Below, piece by piece: positions 8,478 to 16,734 of a stretch of DNA of 64,000 bases. The DNA is from Azospirillum brasilense. GTDB taxonomy: Bacteria > Pseudomonadota > Alphaproteobacteria > Azospirillales > Azospirillaceae. Location of the stretch: positions 535,001 through 599,000 of the forward strand of contig NZ_CP032348.1 in NCBI RefSeq assembly GCF_005222205.1, written 5' to 3'. Both the position numbers and the translations under genes were made by a program. How positions within the stretch are numbered: position 1 is the stretch's first letter; each line of letters starts with the position of its first letter. The notes under the pieces are model-generated. The model did not search any database, was not told the origin of the DNA, and saw only the letters and a list, made by a program, of their open reading frames with translations.

Positions 8478-9755
8478 TTACGCCTTGAGGATGCCGCGGC
8501 CGGCGAAGCGGGATGCTGCGCCAAGCATCTCCTCGATGCGGATCAGCTGGTTGTACTTGGCCAGACGGTCGGAGCGCGACAGCGAGCCGGTCTTGATCTG
8601 GCCGCAGTTGGTGGCGACCGCCAGATCGGCGATGGTGCTGTCCTCGGTCTCGCCCGAACGGTGCGACAGCACCGCCGTGTAGCCGGCCTTGTGCGCCATG
8701 TCCACGGCCTCCAGCGTCTCCGACAGCGTGCCGATCTGGTTGACCTTGACCAGGATCGAGTTGCCCACGCCCTTCTTGATGCCGTCCGCCAGACGCGCCG
8801 GGTTGGTCACGAACAGGTCGTCGCCGACCAGCTGCACCTTGCCGCCGATGGCGTCGGTCAGCGCCTTCCAGCCTTCCCAGTCGTCCTCGGCCATGCCGTC
8901 CTCGATCGAGATGATCGGGTAGCGGCCGACCAGATCGGTCCAGTAGGAGACCATCTGCTCCGGCGCCAGCGACTTGCCCTCACCGGCCAGCTCGTACGTG
9001 CCGTTCTTGAAGAACTCGGTCGAGGCGGCGTCGATGGCCAGCATGACGTCGTCGCCCGGCTTGTAGCCGGCGGCCTCGATCGCCTTCATCACGAAGCCCA
9101 GCGCGTCCTCGGTCGAGGCGAGGTTGGGGGCGAAGCCGCCCTCGTCGCCGACGTTGGTGTTGTGCCCGGCGTCCTTGAGCTTCTTCTTGAGCGCCTGGAA
9201 GATCTCCGAGCCCATGCGGATGGCCTCGGCGCCGTTCTCGGCGCCGACCGGCATGACCATGAACTCCTGGATGTCGATCGGGTTGTCGGCGTGGGCGCCG
9301 CCGTTGATGATGTTCATCATCGGCACCGGCAGCAGGTTGGCAAAGGCGCCGCCGACGTAGCGGAACAGCGGCAGCGCGGCTTCCTCGGCCGAGGCCTTGG
9401 CGACAGCGAGCGAGACGCCGAGGATGGCGTTGGCGCCGAGGCGGCCCTTGTTGGGGGTGCCGTCCAGCTCGATCATGGCGAGGTCGAGGGCGCGCTGGTT
9501 GGAGGCGTCGAGGCCGGCGATGGCGTCGAAGATCTCGCCGTTGACCGACTCCACGGCCTTCAGCACGCCCTTGCCGCCGTAGCGGGACTTGTCGCCGTCG
9601 CGCAGTTCCACCGCCTCGTGCGCGCCGGTCGAGGCGCCCGACGGGACGGCGGCGCGGCCGAAGGCGCCGGATTCGAGCAGGACGTCCACCTCGACGGTCG
9701 GGTTCCCGCGGCTGTCGAGGATCTCGCGGGCGTGGATTTCGGTAATGGCGCTCAT
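8478..9755 (-). CDS. eno: Enolase
   Basis: Interconverts 2-phosphoglycerate and phosphoenolpyruvate in lower glycolysis; cytosolic, Mg-dependent, normally a dimer. The 425-aa product is full family length. It begins MSAITEIHAREILDSRGNPT and holds GASTGAHEA, the metal-ligand segments AIDAASTEFF and SIEDGMAEDDW, VNQIGTLSETL with the catalytic Lys, and LSHRSGETEDSTIADLA. The frame continues upstream of 9755, but that extension is repeat DNA. Clustering with pflB, pta and ackA is unusual and suggests a dedicated copy for this pathway; whether the genome has another eno cannot be seen here. Confidence 0.95.
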   Translation of the reverse strand: MSAITEIHAREILDSRGNPTVEVDVLLESGAFGRAAVPSGASTGAHEAVELRDGDKSRYGGKGVLKAVESVNGEIFDAIAGLDASNQRALDLAMIELDGTPNKGRLGANAILGVSLAVAKASAEEAALPLFRYVGGAFANLLPVPMMNIINGGAHADNPIDIQEFMVMPVGAENGAEAIRMGSEIFQALKKKLKDAGHNTNVGDEGGFAPNLASTEDALGFVMKAIEAAGYKPGDDVMLAIDAASTEFFKNGTYELAGEGKSLAPEQMVSYWTDLVGRYPIISIEDGMAEDDWEGWKALTDAIGGKVQLVGDDLFVTNPARLADGIKKGVGNSILVKVNQIGTLSETLEAVDMAHKAGYTAVLSHRSGETEDSTIADLAVATNCGQIKTGSLSRSDRLAKYNQLIRIEEMLGAASRFAGRGILKA

Positions 9756-9811
9756 GGCGGGGTGTGGACCTTGATTGGAGGGGATAGGGGTTTTGGGGAG
9801 GTGGTCGCGGC

Positions 9812-9923
9812 GGGCCCCCACCCTTCCCACGGCTTCGCCGCGGGCCCCTTCCCTCCCCCGCTTCGCAAGGGAGGGAGCCAATCCCCTCCCCTGCGAAGCG
9901 GGGGAGGGTTAGGGAGGGGGCAA
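9812..9923. repeat. GC-rich modular palindromic repeat (family I)
   Basis: Intergenic repeat between pflB and eno made of paired GC-rich arms (CCCTCCCCTGCGAAGCGGGG and complementary segments). Bases 9815-9877 are identical to 53370-53432 in the flagellar operon, and the right part resembles 29216-29323. It is non-coding and strongly structured on either strand. Confidence 0.75.
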
Positions 9924-9945
9924 AACTCAGCCGATCGACAACGCC

Positions 9946-12228
9946 TCAATGCGCGCCGTGGAAGGTGCGGCTGATGACGTCCATCTGCTGCTCGCGGGTC
10001 AGCTTGATGAAGTTCACCGCGTAGCCCGACACCCGGATGGTCAGCTGCGGGTACAGCTCCGGATGGTCCATGGCGTGCAGCAGCGTCTCGCGGTCGAAGA
10101 CGTTCACGTTGATGTGGTGGCCGCCCTGGCCGAAATAGCCGTCCAGCATGCCCACCAGATTGGCCACCCGCTCACCCTCGGTCGGGCCCAGCGCGCCGGG
10201 CACGATGGTGAAGGTGTAGCTGATGCCGTCCTGAGCGTGGGCGTAGGGCAGCTTGGCCACCGACGCCATCGAGGCGATCGCCCCCTTGCGGTCGCGCCCG
10301 TGCATCGGGTTGGCCCCCGGCGCGAAGGGCTGGCCGGCCTTGCGCCCGTCCGGCGTGTTGCCCGTCTTCTTGCCGTAGACCACGTTCGAGGTGATCGTCA
10401 GCACCGACTGCGTCGGCACCGCGTCGCGGTAGGCCTTCTGCTTGCGCAGCAGACCCATGAAGGTCTCGACCAGCCACACCGCGATGCCGTCCACCCGGTC
10501 GTCGTTGTTGCCGAAGGCCGGGTAGTCGCCCTCGATGACGAAGTCGGTGGCGAGGCCACGCTCGTCGCGCACCACTTTGACCGTGGCGTGCTTGATCGCC
10601 GACAGGCTGTCCGCGACGACGCTCAGGCCGGCGATGCCGCAGGCCATGGTGCGCAGCACGTCGCGGTCGTGCAGGGCCATCTCCAGCCGCTCGTACATGT
10701 ACTTGTCATGCATGAAATGGATGGCGTTGAGCGTGTTCATGTAGGCGCGGGCCAGCCATTCCATCATCGGCAGCAGGCGGGCGACCACCGTGTCGTGGTC
10801 GAGCACGTCGCCGGTGATCGGGGCGAAGGCCGGGCCGACCTGCTCGCCCGACACCTCGTCACGGCCGCCGTTGATGGCGTAGAGCAGCGTCTTGGCAAGG
10901 TTGGCGCGGGCGCCGAAGAACTGCATCTGCTTGCCGATGCGCATGGCCGAGACGCAGCAGGCGATGCCGTAGTCGTCGCCCCAGTAGGGCCGCATCAGGT
11001 CGTCGTTCTCGTACTGCACCGAGCAGGTCTTGATCGACGTCTCCGCGCAGAACTTCTTGAAGCCCTCCGGCAGGCTTTCCGACCACAGCACGGTCAGGTT
11101 CGGCTCCGGCGCCGGTCCGAGGTTGTTCAGGGTCTGGAGCATGCGGAAGCTGTTCTTCGTCACCAGCGTGCGCCCGTCGAGCGCCATGCCGCCGATGCAT
11201 TCCGTGACCCAGGTCGGGTCGCCGGAGAAGAGCTGGTCGTATTCCGGCGTGCGCAGGAAGCGGACGATGCGCAGCTTGGTCACGAACTGGTCGATCAGCT
11301 CCTGCGCCTCCTCCTCGCTCAGCAGGCCGTCGCGCAGGTCGCGCTCGACGTAGACGTCGAGGAAGCTGGAGACACGGCCGAGCGACATGGCCGCCCCGTT
11401 GGCCTCCTTCACCGCCGCCAGATAAGCCAGATAGGTCCACTGCACCGCCTCGCGGGCGTTGGCCGCCGGGCGCGACACGTCGAAGCCGTAGGACTTGGCC
11501 ATGGCGGCCAGTTCCTTCAGCGCCTTGATCTGCTCGGTGATCTCCTCGCGCAGGCGCAGCGTGTGCTCGTCGACGCGGTCCAGCTCAAGGCTCTTGTACT
11601 GCGCCTTCTTGTCCTCGATCAGGAAGGTCGCGCCGTAGAGGGCCAGCCGGCGGTAGTCGCCGATGATGCGCCCGCGGCCGTAGGCGTCCGGCAGGCCGGT
11701 GATGACGCCGGATTTCCGGCAGCGCAGCATCTCCTCGGTGTAGACGTCGAAGACGCCGTCGTTGTGCGACTTGCGCAGGCCGGGGAAGACCTCCTCCAGC
11801 TTGGGCGAGGGTTTGAAGCCGTAGGCCTCCAGCCCGTTCTTGACCATCCGCCAGCCGCCGAAGGGCATGATCGCGCGCTTCAGCGGCTTGTCCGTCTGCA
11901 GGCCGACGACAAGTTCAAGTTCGCGGTCGATGTAGCCCGGCGCGTGAGCGGTGATCGAGCCGAAGACCTCCGTGTCGGCGTCGAGCACGCCGCCCTTGGC
12001 CGCGCGCTCCTCCTTCAGCAGGGCGGTGACCTTGTCCCACAGCGCCCGGGTCCGTCCGGTCGGGCCGGTCAGGAAGCGTGAATCCCCGGCATAGGGATGG
12101 ACGTTGCGGACGATGAAGTCGCGGACGTTGACCTCTTGCTGCCAGACGCCCGGAACAAAGCGGCGCCAGGGGCGCTCGGCTTGCTGTTCCGGGGTCTCGA
12201 CGAGTCCGTCTCTCAGCAGAGTGTCCAT
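9946..12228 (-). CDS. pflB: Formate C-acetyltransferase (pyruvate formate-lyase) PflB
   Basis: Glycyl-radical enzyme that splits pyruvate and CoA into acetyl-CoA and formate under anoxia. The 760-aa product matches the E. coli enzyme in length. The catalytic cysteine pair is Cys424-Cys425 in GIACCVSAM, and the radical glycine is Gly735 in IRVSGYAVNF close to the C-terminus. The substrate-site run SIKTCSVQYENDDLMRPYW is also present. GAGGAG precedes the ATG. The activase pflA and formate channel focA lie about 15 kb away on the other strand. The 372-base upstream gap, shared with a divergent hexR, contains HexR-type boxes. PFL is uncommon in respiratory alphaproteobacteria. Confidence 0.97.
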   Translation of the reverse strand: MDTLLRDGLVETPEQQAERPWRRFVPGVWQQEVNVRDFIVRNVHPYAGDSRFLTGPTGRTRALWDKVTALLKEERAAKGGVLDADTEVFGSITAHAPGYIDRELELVVGLQTDKPLKRAIMPFGGWRMVKNGLEAYGFKPSPKLEEVFPGLRKSHNDGVFDVYTEEMLRCRKSGVITGLPDAYGRGRIIGDYRRLALYGATFLIEDKKAQYKSLELDRVDEHTLRLREEITEQIKALKELAAMAKSYGFDVSRPAANAREAVQWTYLAYLAAVKEANGAAMSLGRVSSFLDVYVERDLRDGLLSEEEAQELIDQFVTKLRIVRFLRTPEYDQLFSGDPTWVTECIGGMALDGRTLVTKNSFRMLQTLNNLGPAPEPNLTVLWSESLPEGFKKFCAETSIKTCSVQYENDDLMRPYWGDDYGIACCVSAMRIGKQMQFFGARANLAKTLLYAINGGRDEVSGEQVGPAFAPITGDVLDHDTVVARLLPMMEWLARAYMNTLNAIHFMHDKYMYERLEMALHDRDVLRTMACGIAGLSVVADSLSAIKHATVKVVRDERGLATDFVIEGDYPAFGNNDDRVDGIAVWLVETFMGLLRKQKAYRDAVPTQSVLTITSNVVYGKKTGNTPDGRKAGQPFAPGANPMHGRDRKGAIASMASVAKLPYAHAQDGISYTFTIVPGALGPTEGERVANLVGMLDGYFGQGGHHINVNVFDRETLLHAMDHPELYPQLTIRVSGYAVNFIKLTREQQMDVISRTFHGAH

Positions 12229-12388
12229 GATGTCTCCTCACGAAAAGGCGTCTGGGCGGCACGCGCCGCGTTGCTGATCGACCCTGGAGGCCCCCCAGTG
12301 GAGGGGTCGGAAAACCGCCGGACCCATTGCGGGGCGGGGGCGGCGAGGCGGCATCGGGCTGTGAAGCCGGCAGGGTCGGAAGTCGTTC

Positions 12389-12403
12389 TGTAGTTTTGCT
12401 ACA
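12389..12403. promoter_or_regulatory. HexR-type box 1
   Basis: TGTAGTTTTGCTACA is an inverted repeat (TGTAG/CTACA) and differs by one base from the published HexR consensus TGTARTWWWAYTACA. It lies about 160 bases upstream of the pflB start. Confidence 0.65.
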
Positions 12404-12544
12404 TAAACCGGAACCACGGGGCGCGCAAGGCAAAAGCGGTTGATTTTCCACGTTCTTCGATGAACTTACTGTGACGGAACGCCGCATCGTCGGCGGTCCC
12501 GGTATGTGGGACAGCGCAGCCGATAGCACCCTTCTATCAGATCA

Positions 12545-12559
12545 TGTAGTTTTACTATC
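12545..12559. promoter_or_regulatory. HexR-type box 2
   Basis: TGTAGTTTTACTATC keeps 13 of 15 positions of the HexR consensus and lies 41 bases before the hexR-like ATG, a position expected for autoregulation. A CTACA half-site follows about 5 bases on. Confidence 0.5.
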
Positions 12560-12600
12560 CGTGCTACAGTGGCGGACGGACGGAACGGGGGAACAGGTCG

Positions 12601-13437
12601 ATGCTGGCGAGGATCATGGCGGTGCGCGACGGGCTCCGTCCTTCGGAACGAAAGCTGGCGGACTGCGTGCTGGCCCAGCCGGGCGAGGTCATCACCCTGT
12701 CGATGGCCGACATGGCGGAACGCGCCGGAGTCAGCGAGCCGACCATCGCCCGCTTCTGCGGGGCGCTGGGCTGCAGCGGCTTCCGCGAGTTCAAGATCAA
12801 GCTGGCCCAGGACATCGCCGCCGGCATGCCCTTCATCGACCAGGAGGTCAGCCCGGACGACCGCGCGGCGGGCATCGCGGGGAAGGTGTTCGACCGCACC
12901 CTGGCGACGCTCATGCAGGTGCGCAACAACCTGTCGGCGGAGGCGGTGGACCGCGCCGCCGACCTGCTGGCCGGAGCGCGGCGGATCGAGTTCTACGGCT
13001 CCGGCAACTCCGGCACGGTGGCGCAGGACATCCAGCGCCGCTTTTTCCGGCTGGGCATCCCCACGGTCGCCTACAGCGACGCCCACGTCTATTTCGTGTC
13101 GGCCCTGTCGCTCGCCCCCGGCGACGCGGTGGTCGCCGTGTCCAGTTCGGGCGGCACCCGCGACATGCTGGAGGCCGTGCAGAACGCGCTTTCGTCCGGA
13201 GCCTCGGTCGTCGCCATTACGCGCTCCGGCTCGCCGCTGGCGCAGCTCGCCACGGTCAGCCTGCTCGCCGACGTCGCCGAAGACTTCGACATCCACTCGC
13301 CCATGACGTCGCGCATCAGCCATCTGGTCCTCGGCGACATACTGTCGATTGCCGTGGCGCTGCGCAAAGGCGACGCCCTGCGGGAGCGGCTGGAACGCCA
13401 CAAGCAGGCGCTCAGCCGCCACCCTCGGGAACAATAA
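12601..13437 (+). CDS. hexR: RpiR-family (HexR-like) transcriptional regulator
   Basis: A 278-aa regulator with an N-terminal RpiR helix-turn-helix (about residues 1-77; MADMAERAGVSEPTIARFC) and a C-terminal SIS sugar-phosphate domain (about 120-255; RIEFYGSGNSG, AVSSSGGTRDML). HexR proteins of this family sense the Entner-Doudoroff intermediate KDPG. HexR-like boxes in the shared upstream region support that assignment here. GGGGGAA precedes the ATG. Divergent from pflB, so it probably controls PFL and itself. A GntR-type palindrome starts right after its stop codon. The family is certain; the HexR subtype is inferred from binding sites and context. Confidence 0.85.
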   Translation: MLARIMAVRDGLRPSERKLADCVLAQPGEVITLSMADMAERAGVSEPTIARFCGALGCSGFREFKIKLAQDIAAGMPFIDQEVSPDDRAAGIAGKVFDRTLATLMQVRNNLSAEAVDRAADLLAGARRIEFYGSGNSGTVAQDIQRRFFRLGIPTVAYSDAHVYFVSALSLAPGDAVVAVSSSGGTRDMLEAVQNALSSGASVVAITRSGSPLAQLATVSLLADVAEDFDIHSPMTSRISHLVLGDILSIAVALRKGDALRERLERHKQALSRHPREQ

Positions 13438-13452
13438 ATACTAGTATATTAG
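13438..13452. promoter_or_regulatory. Orphan copy of the GntR-type palindrome
   Basis: ATACTAGTATATTAG contains the perfect palindrome ATACTAGTAT and, overlapping it, CTAGTATATTAG. It begins immediately after the hexR stop codon in a convergent gap where no gene starts, so no obvious promoter is served. Confidence 0.5.
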
Positions 13453-13506
13453 TTTGGAGACAAGCCGCTCCGCCCATCCTGTGCCGTTCTGCCGCAGACC
13501 CCAAAG

Positions 13507-13542
13507 CAAAAAGCCCGGCCCCGTTTCCGGGACCGGGCTTTC
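13507..13542 (-). terminator. Rho-independent terminator of the RND efflux operon
   Basis: Read on the minus strand, AAAGCCCGGTCCCGG pairs with CGGGGCCGGGCTTT around a short loop and is followed by a T-run (A-run at 13508-13512 on the plus strand). It lies just past the pump stop codon. Confidence 0.85.
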
Positions 13543-13565
13543 CACTTGCAGCCGCAGCCGAACCG

Positions 13566-16500
13566 TCAGTCGCCGGCGTGCACCGGCTCGGTGCCCGGCG
13601 GGAGGTGGGCACCGGCACGCTTGCTGCCGAACAGGCGGTAGACCGCGACGAAGAAGACCGGAACGAAGAGGACCGCCAGCACGGTGGCGGAGATCATGCC
13701 GCCCATCACACCGACGCCGATGGCGTTCTGGCTTTCCGAGCCGGCACCACTGCTGGTCGCCAGCGGCAGCACGCCCAGCACGAAGGCCAGCGAGGTCATG
13801 ATGATCGGGCGCAGGCGCTGGCGGCACGCCTCGATGGCGGCGTCCTTCAGCTCCATGCCCTCGTCGTAGAGCGCCTTGGCGAACTCCACGATCAGGATGG
13901 CGTTCTTCGCCGACAGGCCGATGGTCGTCAGCAGGCCCACCTGGAAGTAGACGTCGCTCGGCAGACCGCGCAGCGTGGCGGCGAGCACGGCGCCGATGAC
14001 GCCCAGCGGCACCACCAGGATGACCGACACCGGCACCGACCAGCTCTCGTAGAGCGCGGCCAGGCAGAGGAAGACGATCAGCATGGACAGGGCGTAGAGC
14101 GCCGGGGCCTGCGACCCGCTCAACCGCTCCTCGTAGGACAGGCCGGTCCATTCATAGCCGACGCCCGGCGGCAGCTTGGCCATCATCGCCTCCATCTCCT
14201 GCATCGCCTCGCCGGAGCTGATGCCCGGCGCCGCGGAGCCCTGGATGTTGAGCGACGACATGCCGTTGTACCGCTCCAGCTTCGGCGACCCGTAGGTCCA
14301 CTGCGCCGTGGTGAAGGCGGAGAAGGGCACCATCTGTCCCATGGCGTTGCGCACGAACCAGCGGTCGACGTCGCTCGGCTGCATGCGGTAGGGGGCGTCG
14401 GCCTGGAGATAGACGCGCTTCACGCGCCCCCGGTCGATGAAGTCGTTGACGTAGGAGGAGCCCCAGGCCGCCGTCAGGGTCGTGTTGATGTCGGTCAGCG
14501 ACAGGCCGAGCGCGCTGGCCTTCTCACGGTCGACGGTCAGCTTGAACTGCGGCGTGTCCTCCAGCCCGTTCGGGCGGACGCCGACCAGCTTGGGGTTCTG
14601 CGCCGCCTGGCCCAGAAGCTGGTTGCGCGCCTGCATCAGCCGGTCGTGCCCGACGCCGCCGCGGTCGACGAGCTGAAGGTCGAAGCCGGTGGCGTTGCCG
14701 AGCCCCGGAACCGAGGGCGGCATGAAGGCGAAGACCACCGCGTCCTTGGCCTTCGACAGGGCGCCCATGGCGCGGCCGGCGATGGCCGTCGGCTTGCGGT
14801 CGGCGGACTCGCGCTCGCTCCAGTCGCGCAGCCGGACGAAGGCCATGCCGGCGTTCTGGCCGCGGCCCGCGAAGTTGAAGCCGGCGATGGTGAACAGGCC
14901 CTCGACGCTGTCCTTCTCCTTCTCCAGGAAATAGGTCTCGACCTGCTTGGTGGTCTCCAGCGTGCGCTCGATGCTGGCGTTCGGCGGGGCCGACCACAGC
15001 ACGAACATGGTCCCGCGGTCCTCCTGCGGCAGGAAGGACGACGGCATCTGGAGGAACAGGTAGGCCAAGCCGCCGACGATCAGCGCGTAGGCGATGCCGT
15101 AGCGCCCGAGCCGCGACACCGCCCCGCGCACGCCGCGCAGATAGACGCGGCTGCTGGCGTCGAAGCCGCGGTTGAACAGCCCGAAGAAGCCGCGCTTGGC
15201 GTGGCCGTGGCCCTTCGCCACCGGCTTCAGGATGGTGGCGCAGAGCGCCGGGGTCAGCACCAGGGCGACCAGCACCGACAGCGCCATCGCCGACACGATG
15301 GTCAGCGAGAACTGGCGGTAGATGGCGCCCGCCGAGCCGCCGAAGAAGGCCATGGGGACGAACACGGCGGACAGCACCAGCGCGATGCCGATCAGCGCGC
15401 CGGTGATCTGCCCCATAGACTTGCGGGTCGCCTCGCGCGGGGGCAGCCCGTCCTCGCTCATCACGCGCTCGACGTTCTCCACCACCACGATGGCGTCGTC
15501 CACCAGCAGGCCGATGGCCAGCACCATGCCGAACATGGTCAGCGTGTTGATCGAGAAGCCGAACAGCGACAGCACTCCGAAGGTGCCCAGAAGCACCACG
15601 GGAACCGCGATGGTCGGGATCAGCGTCGCCCGGAAGTTCTGCAGGAACAGGTACATCACGACGAAGACGAGGATGATCGCCTCGATCAGCGTCTTGACGA
15701 CCTCGTGGATCGACAGCTCGACGAAGGGCGTCGTGTCGTAGGGGTAGATGACCTCCAGCCCTTCGGGGAAGAAGGCCGACAGCTCCGCGATGCGCGCCTT
15801 CACCGCCGCGGCGGTGTCCAGCGCGTTGGCCCCGGTCGCCAGCTTGACGCCCAGGCCGGCCGCCGGCTTGCCGTTGTAGCGGGCGGTGATCTCGTAGGTT
15901 TCCTGCCCGATCTCGATGCGCGCGACGTCGCGCAGCCGCACCTGCCCGCCGTCGGGATTGACGCGCAGCAGGATGGCGCCGAACTCCTCCGGCGTCTGCA
16001 TGCGCGACTGCGCCATGATGGTGGCGTTGATGCGCTGGCCGGGCAGCGCCGGGGCGCCGCCGAGCTGGCCCGCCGACACCTGCGCGTTCTCCGCCTTGAT
16101 GGCGTTGGTGACGTCGATGGTGGTCAGCTGGTGGCTGTTCAGCGCGTCGGGATCCAGCCAGATCCGCATGGCGTGCTGGGGACCGAACACGGTGATGTCG
16201 CCCACGCCCTCGACGCGGCTGATCGTGTCCTGGAGGTTGGAGGCCACATAGTCGGCGATGTCGCCCTGGGTCAGCCGCCCGTCGCTGGACACGAAGCCGG
16301 CGACCATCAGGAAGTCGTTGCCGGCCTTGGAGACCTGGAGGCCGCGCTGCTGCACCTCCTGCGGCAGGAGCGGCACGGCGAGCTGGAGCTTGTTCTGCAC
16401 CTGGACCTGGGCGATGTCCGGGTTGGCCTCCGGCTCGAAGGTCAGGGTGATGGTGACGTTGCCCGACGAATCGCTGTTCGACGACATGTAGCGGAAGTGG

Positions 16501-16718
16501 TCGAGCCCGGTCATCTTCTGCTCGATGACCTGGGTGACCGTGTCCTCCAGCGTCTTCGCGGACGCGCCGGGGTAACTGGCGGTGATGGACACCGTCGGCG
16601 GGGCGATCTTCGGGTACTGCTCGACGGGCAGGCCCAGGATCGCCAGACCGCCCGCCAGCATGATGACGATGGCGATGACCCAGGCGAAGACGGGCCGGTC
16701 GATGAAGAATTTCGACAT
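13566..16718 (-). CDS. RND multidrug efflux pump, AcrB/MexB (HAE-1) type
   Basis: Inner-membrane proton-driven drug exporter of 1050 aa, matching AcrB length. The N-terminus FFIDRPVFAWVIAIVIMLAG is the classic first transmembrane helix. Asp407 and Asp408 in GLLVDDAIVVVENVERV fall at exactly the AcrB proton-relay positions. Two large periplasmic loops (about residues 30-340 and 560-870) and twelve membrane helices fit the family. It starts 16 bases after the adaptor gene stop. No outer-membrane TolC partner is in the window, so it must borrow one encoded elsewhere. A strong terminator follows. Confidence 0.96.
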   Translation of the reverse strand: MSKFFIDRPVFAWVIAIVIMLAGGLAILGLPVEQYPKIAPPTVSITASYPGASAKTLEDTVTQVIEQKMTGLDHFRYMSSNSDSSGNVTITLTFEPEANPDIAQVQVQNKLQLAVPLLPQEVQQRGLQVSKAGNDFLMVAGFVSSDGRLTQGDIADYVASNLQDTISRVEGVGDITVFGPQHAMRIWLDPDALNSHQLTTIDVTNAIKAENAQVSAGQLGGAPALPGQRINATIMAQSRMQTPEEFGAILLRVNPDGGQVRLRDVARIEIGQETYEITARYNGKPAAGLGVKLATGANALDTAAAVKARIAELSAFFPEGLEVIYPYDTTPFVELSIHEVVKTLIEAIILVFVVMYLFLQNFRATLIPTIAVPVVLLGTFGVLSLFGFSINTLTMFGMVLAIGLLVDDAIVVVENVERVMSEDGLPPREATRKSMGQITGALIGIALVLSAVFVPMAFFGGSAGAIYRQFSLTIVSAMALSVLVALVLTPALCATILKPVAKGHGHAKRGFFGLFNRGFDASSRVYLRGVRGAVSRLGRYGIAYALIVGGLAYLFLQMPSSFLPQEDRGTMFVLWSAPPNASIERTLETTKQVETYFLEKEKDSVEGLFTIAGFNFAGRGQNAGMAFVRLRDWSERESADRKPTAIAGRAMGALSKAKDAVVFAFMPPSVPGLGNATGFDLQLVDRGGVGHDRLMQARNQLLGQAAQNPKLVGVRPNGLEDTPQFKLTVDREKASALGLSLTDINTTLTAAWGSSYVNDFIDRGRVKRVYLQADAPYRMQPSDVDRWFVRNAMGQMVPFSAFTTAQWTYGSPKLERYNGMSSLNIQGSAAPGISSGEAMQEMEAMMAKLPPGVGYEWTGLSYEERLSGSQAPALYALSMLIVFLCLAALYESWSVPVSVILVVPLGVIGAVLAATLRGLPSDVYFQVGLLTTIGLSAKNAILIVEFAKALYDEGMELKDAAIEACRQRLRPIIMTSLAFVLGVLPLATSSGAGSESQNAIGVGVMGGMISATVLAVLFVPVFFVAVYRLFGSKRAGAHLPPGTEPVHAGD

Positions 16719-16734
16719 GGATCGGTCCTCGGTC

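Larger units (their letters stand above)
12229..12600. other. Divergent pflB / hexR control region
   Basis: A 372-base gap between divergent pflB and the RpiR-family gene. It holds two HexR-type boxes (12389-12403 and 12545-12559), an AT-rich stretch around 12395-12475, and CTACA half-sites near 12564. I see no open reading frame with coding character and no repeat element. Confidence 0.7.

Noticed and set aside
9949..12081. 710-codon plus-strand frame opposite pflB
   Set aside because: It mirrors pflB exactly, is rich in Val, His, Gln and Arg as expected from antisense reading, and has no recognisable domain. The same applies to the long frames opposite eno, pyk, the chemoreceptor and the RND genes.
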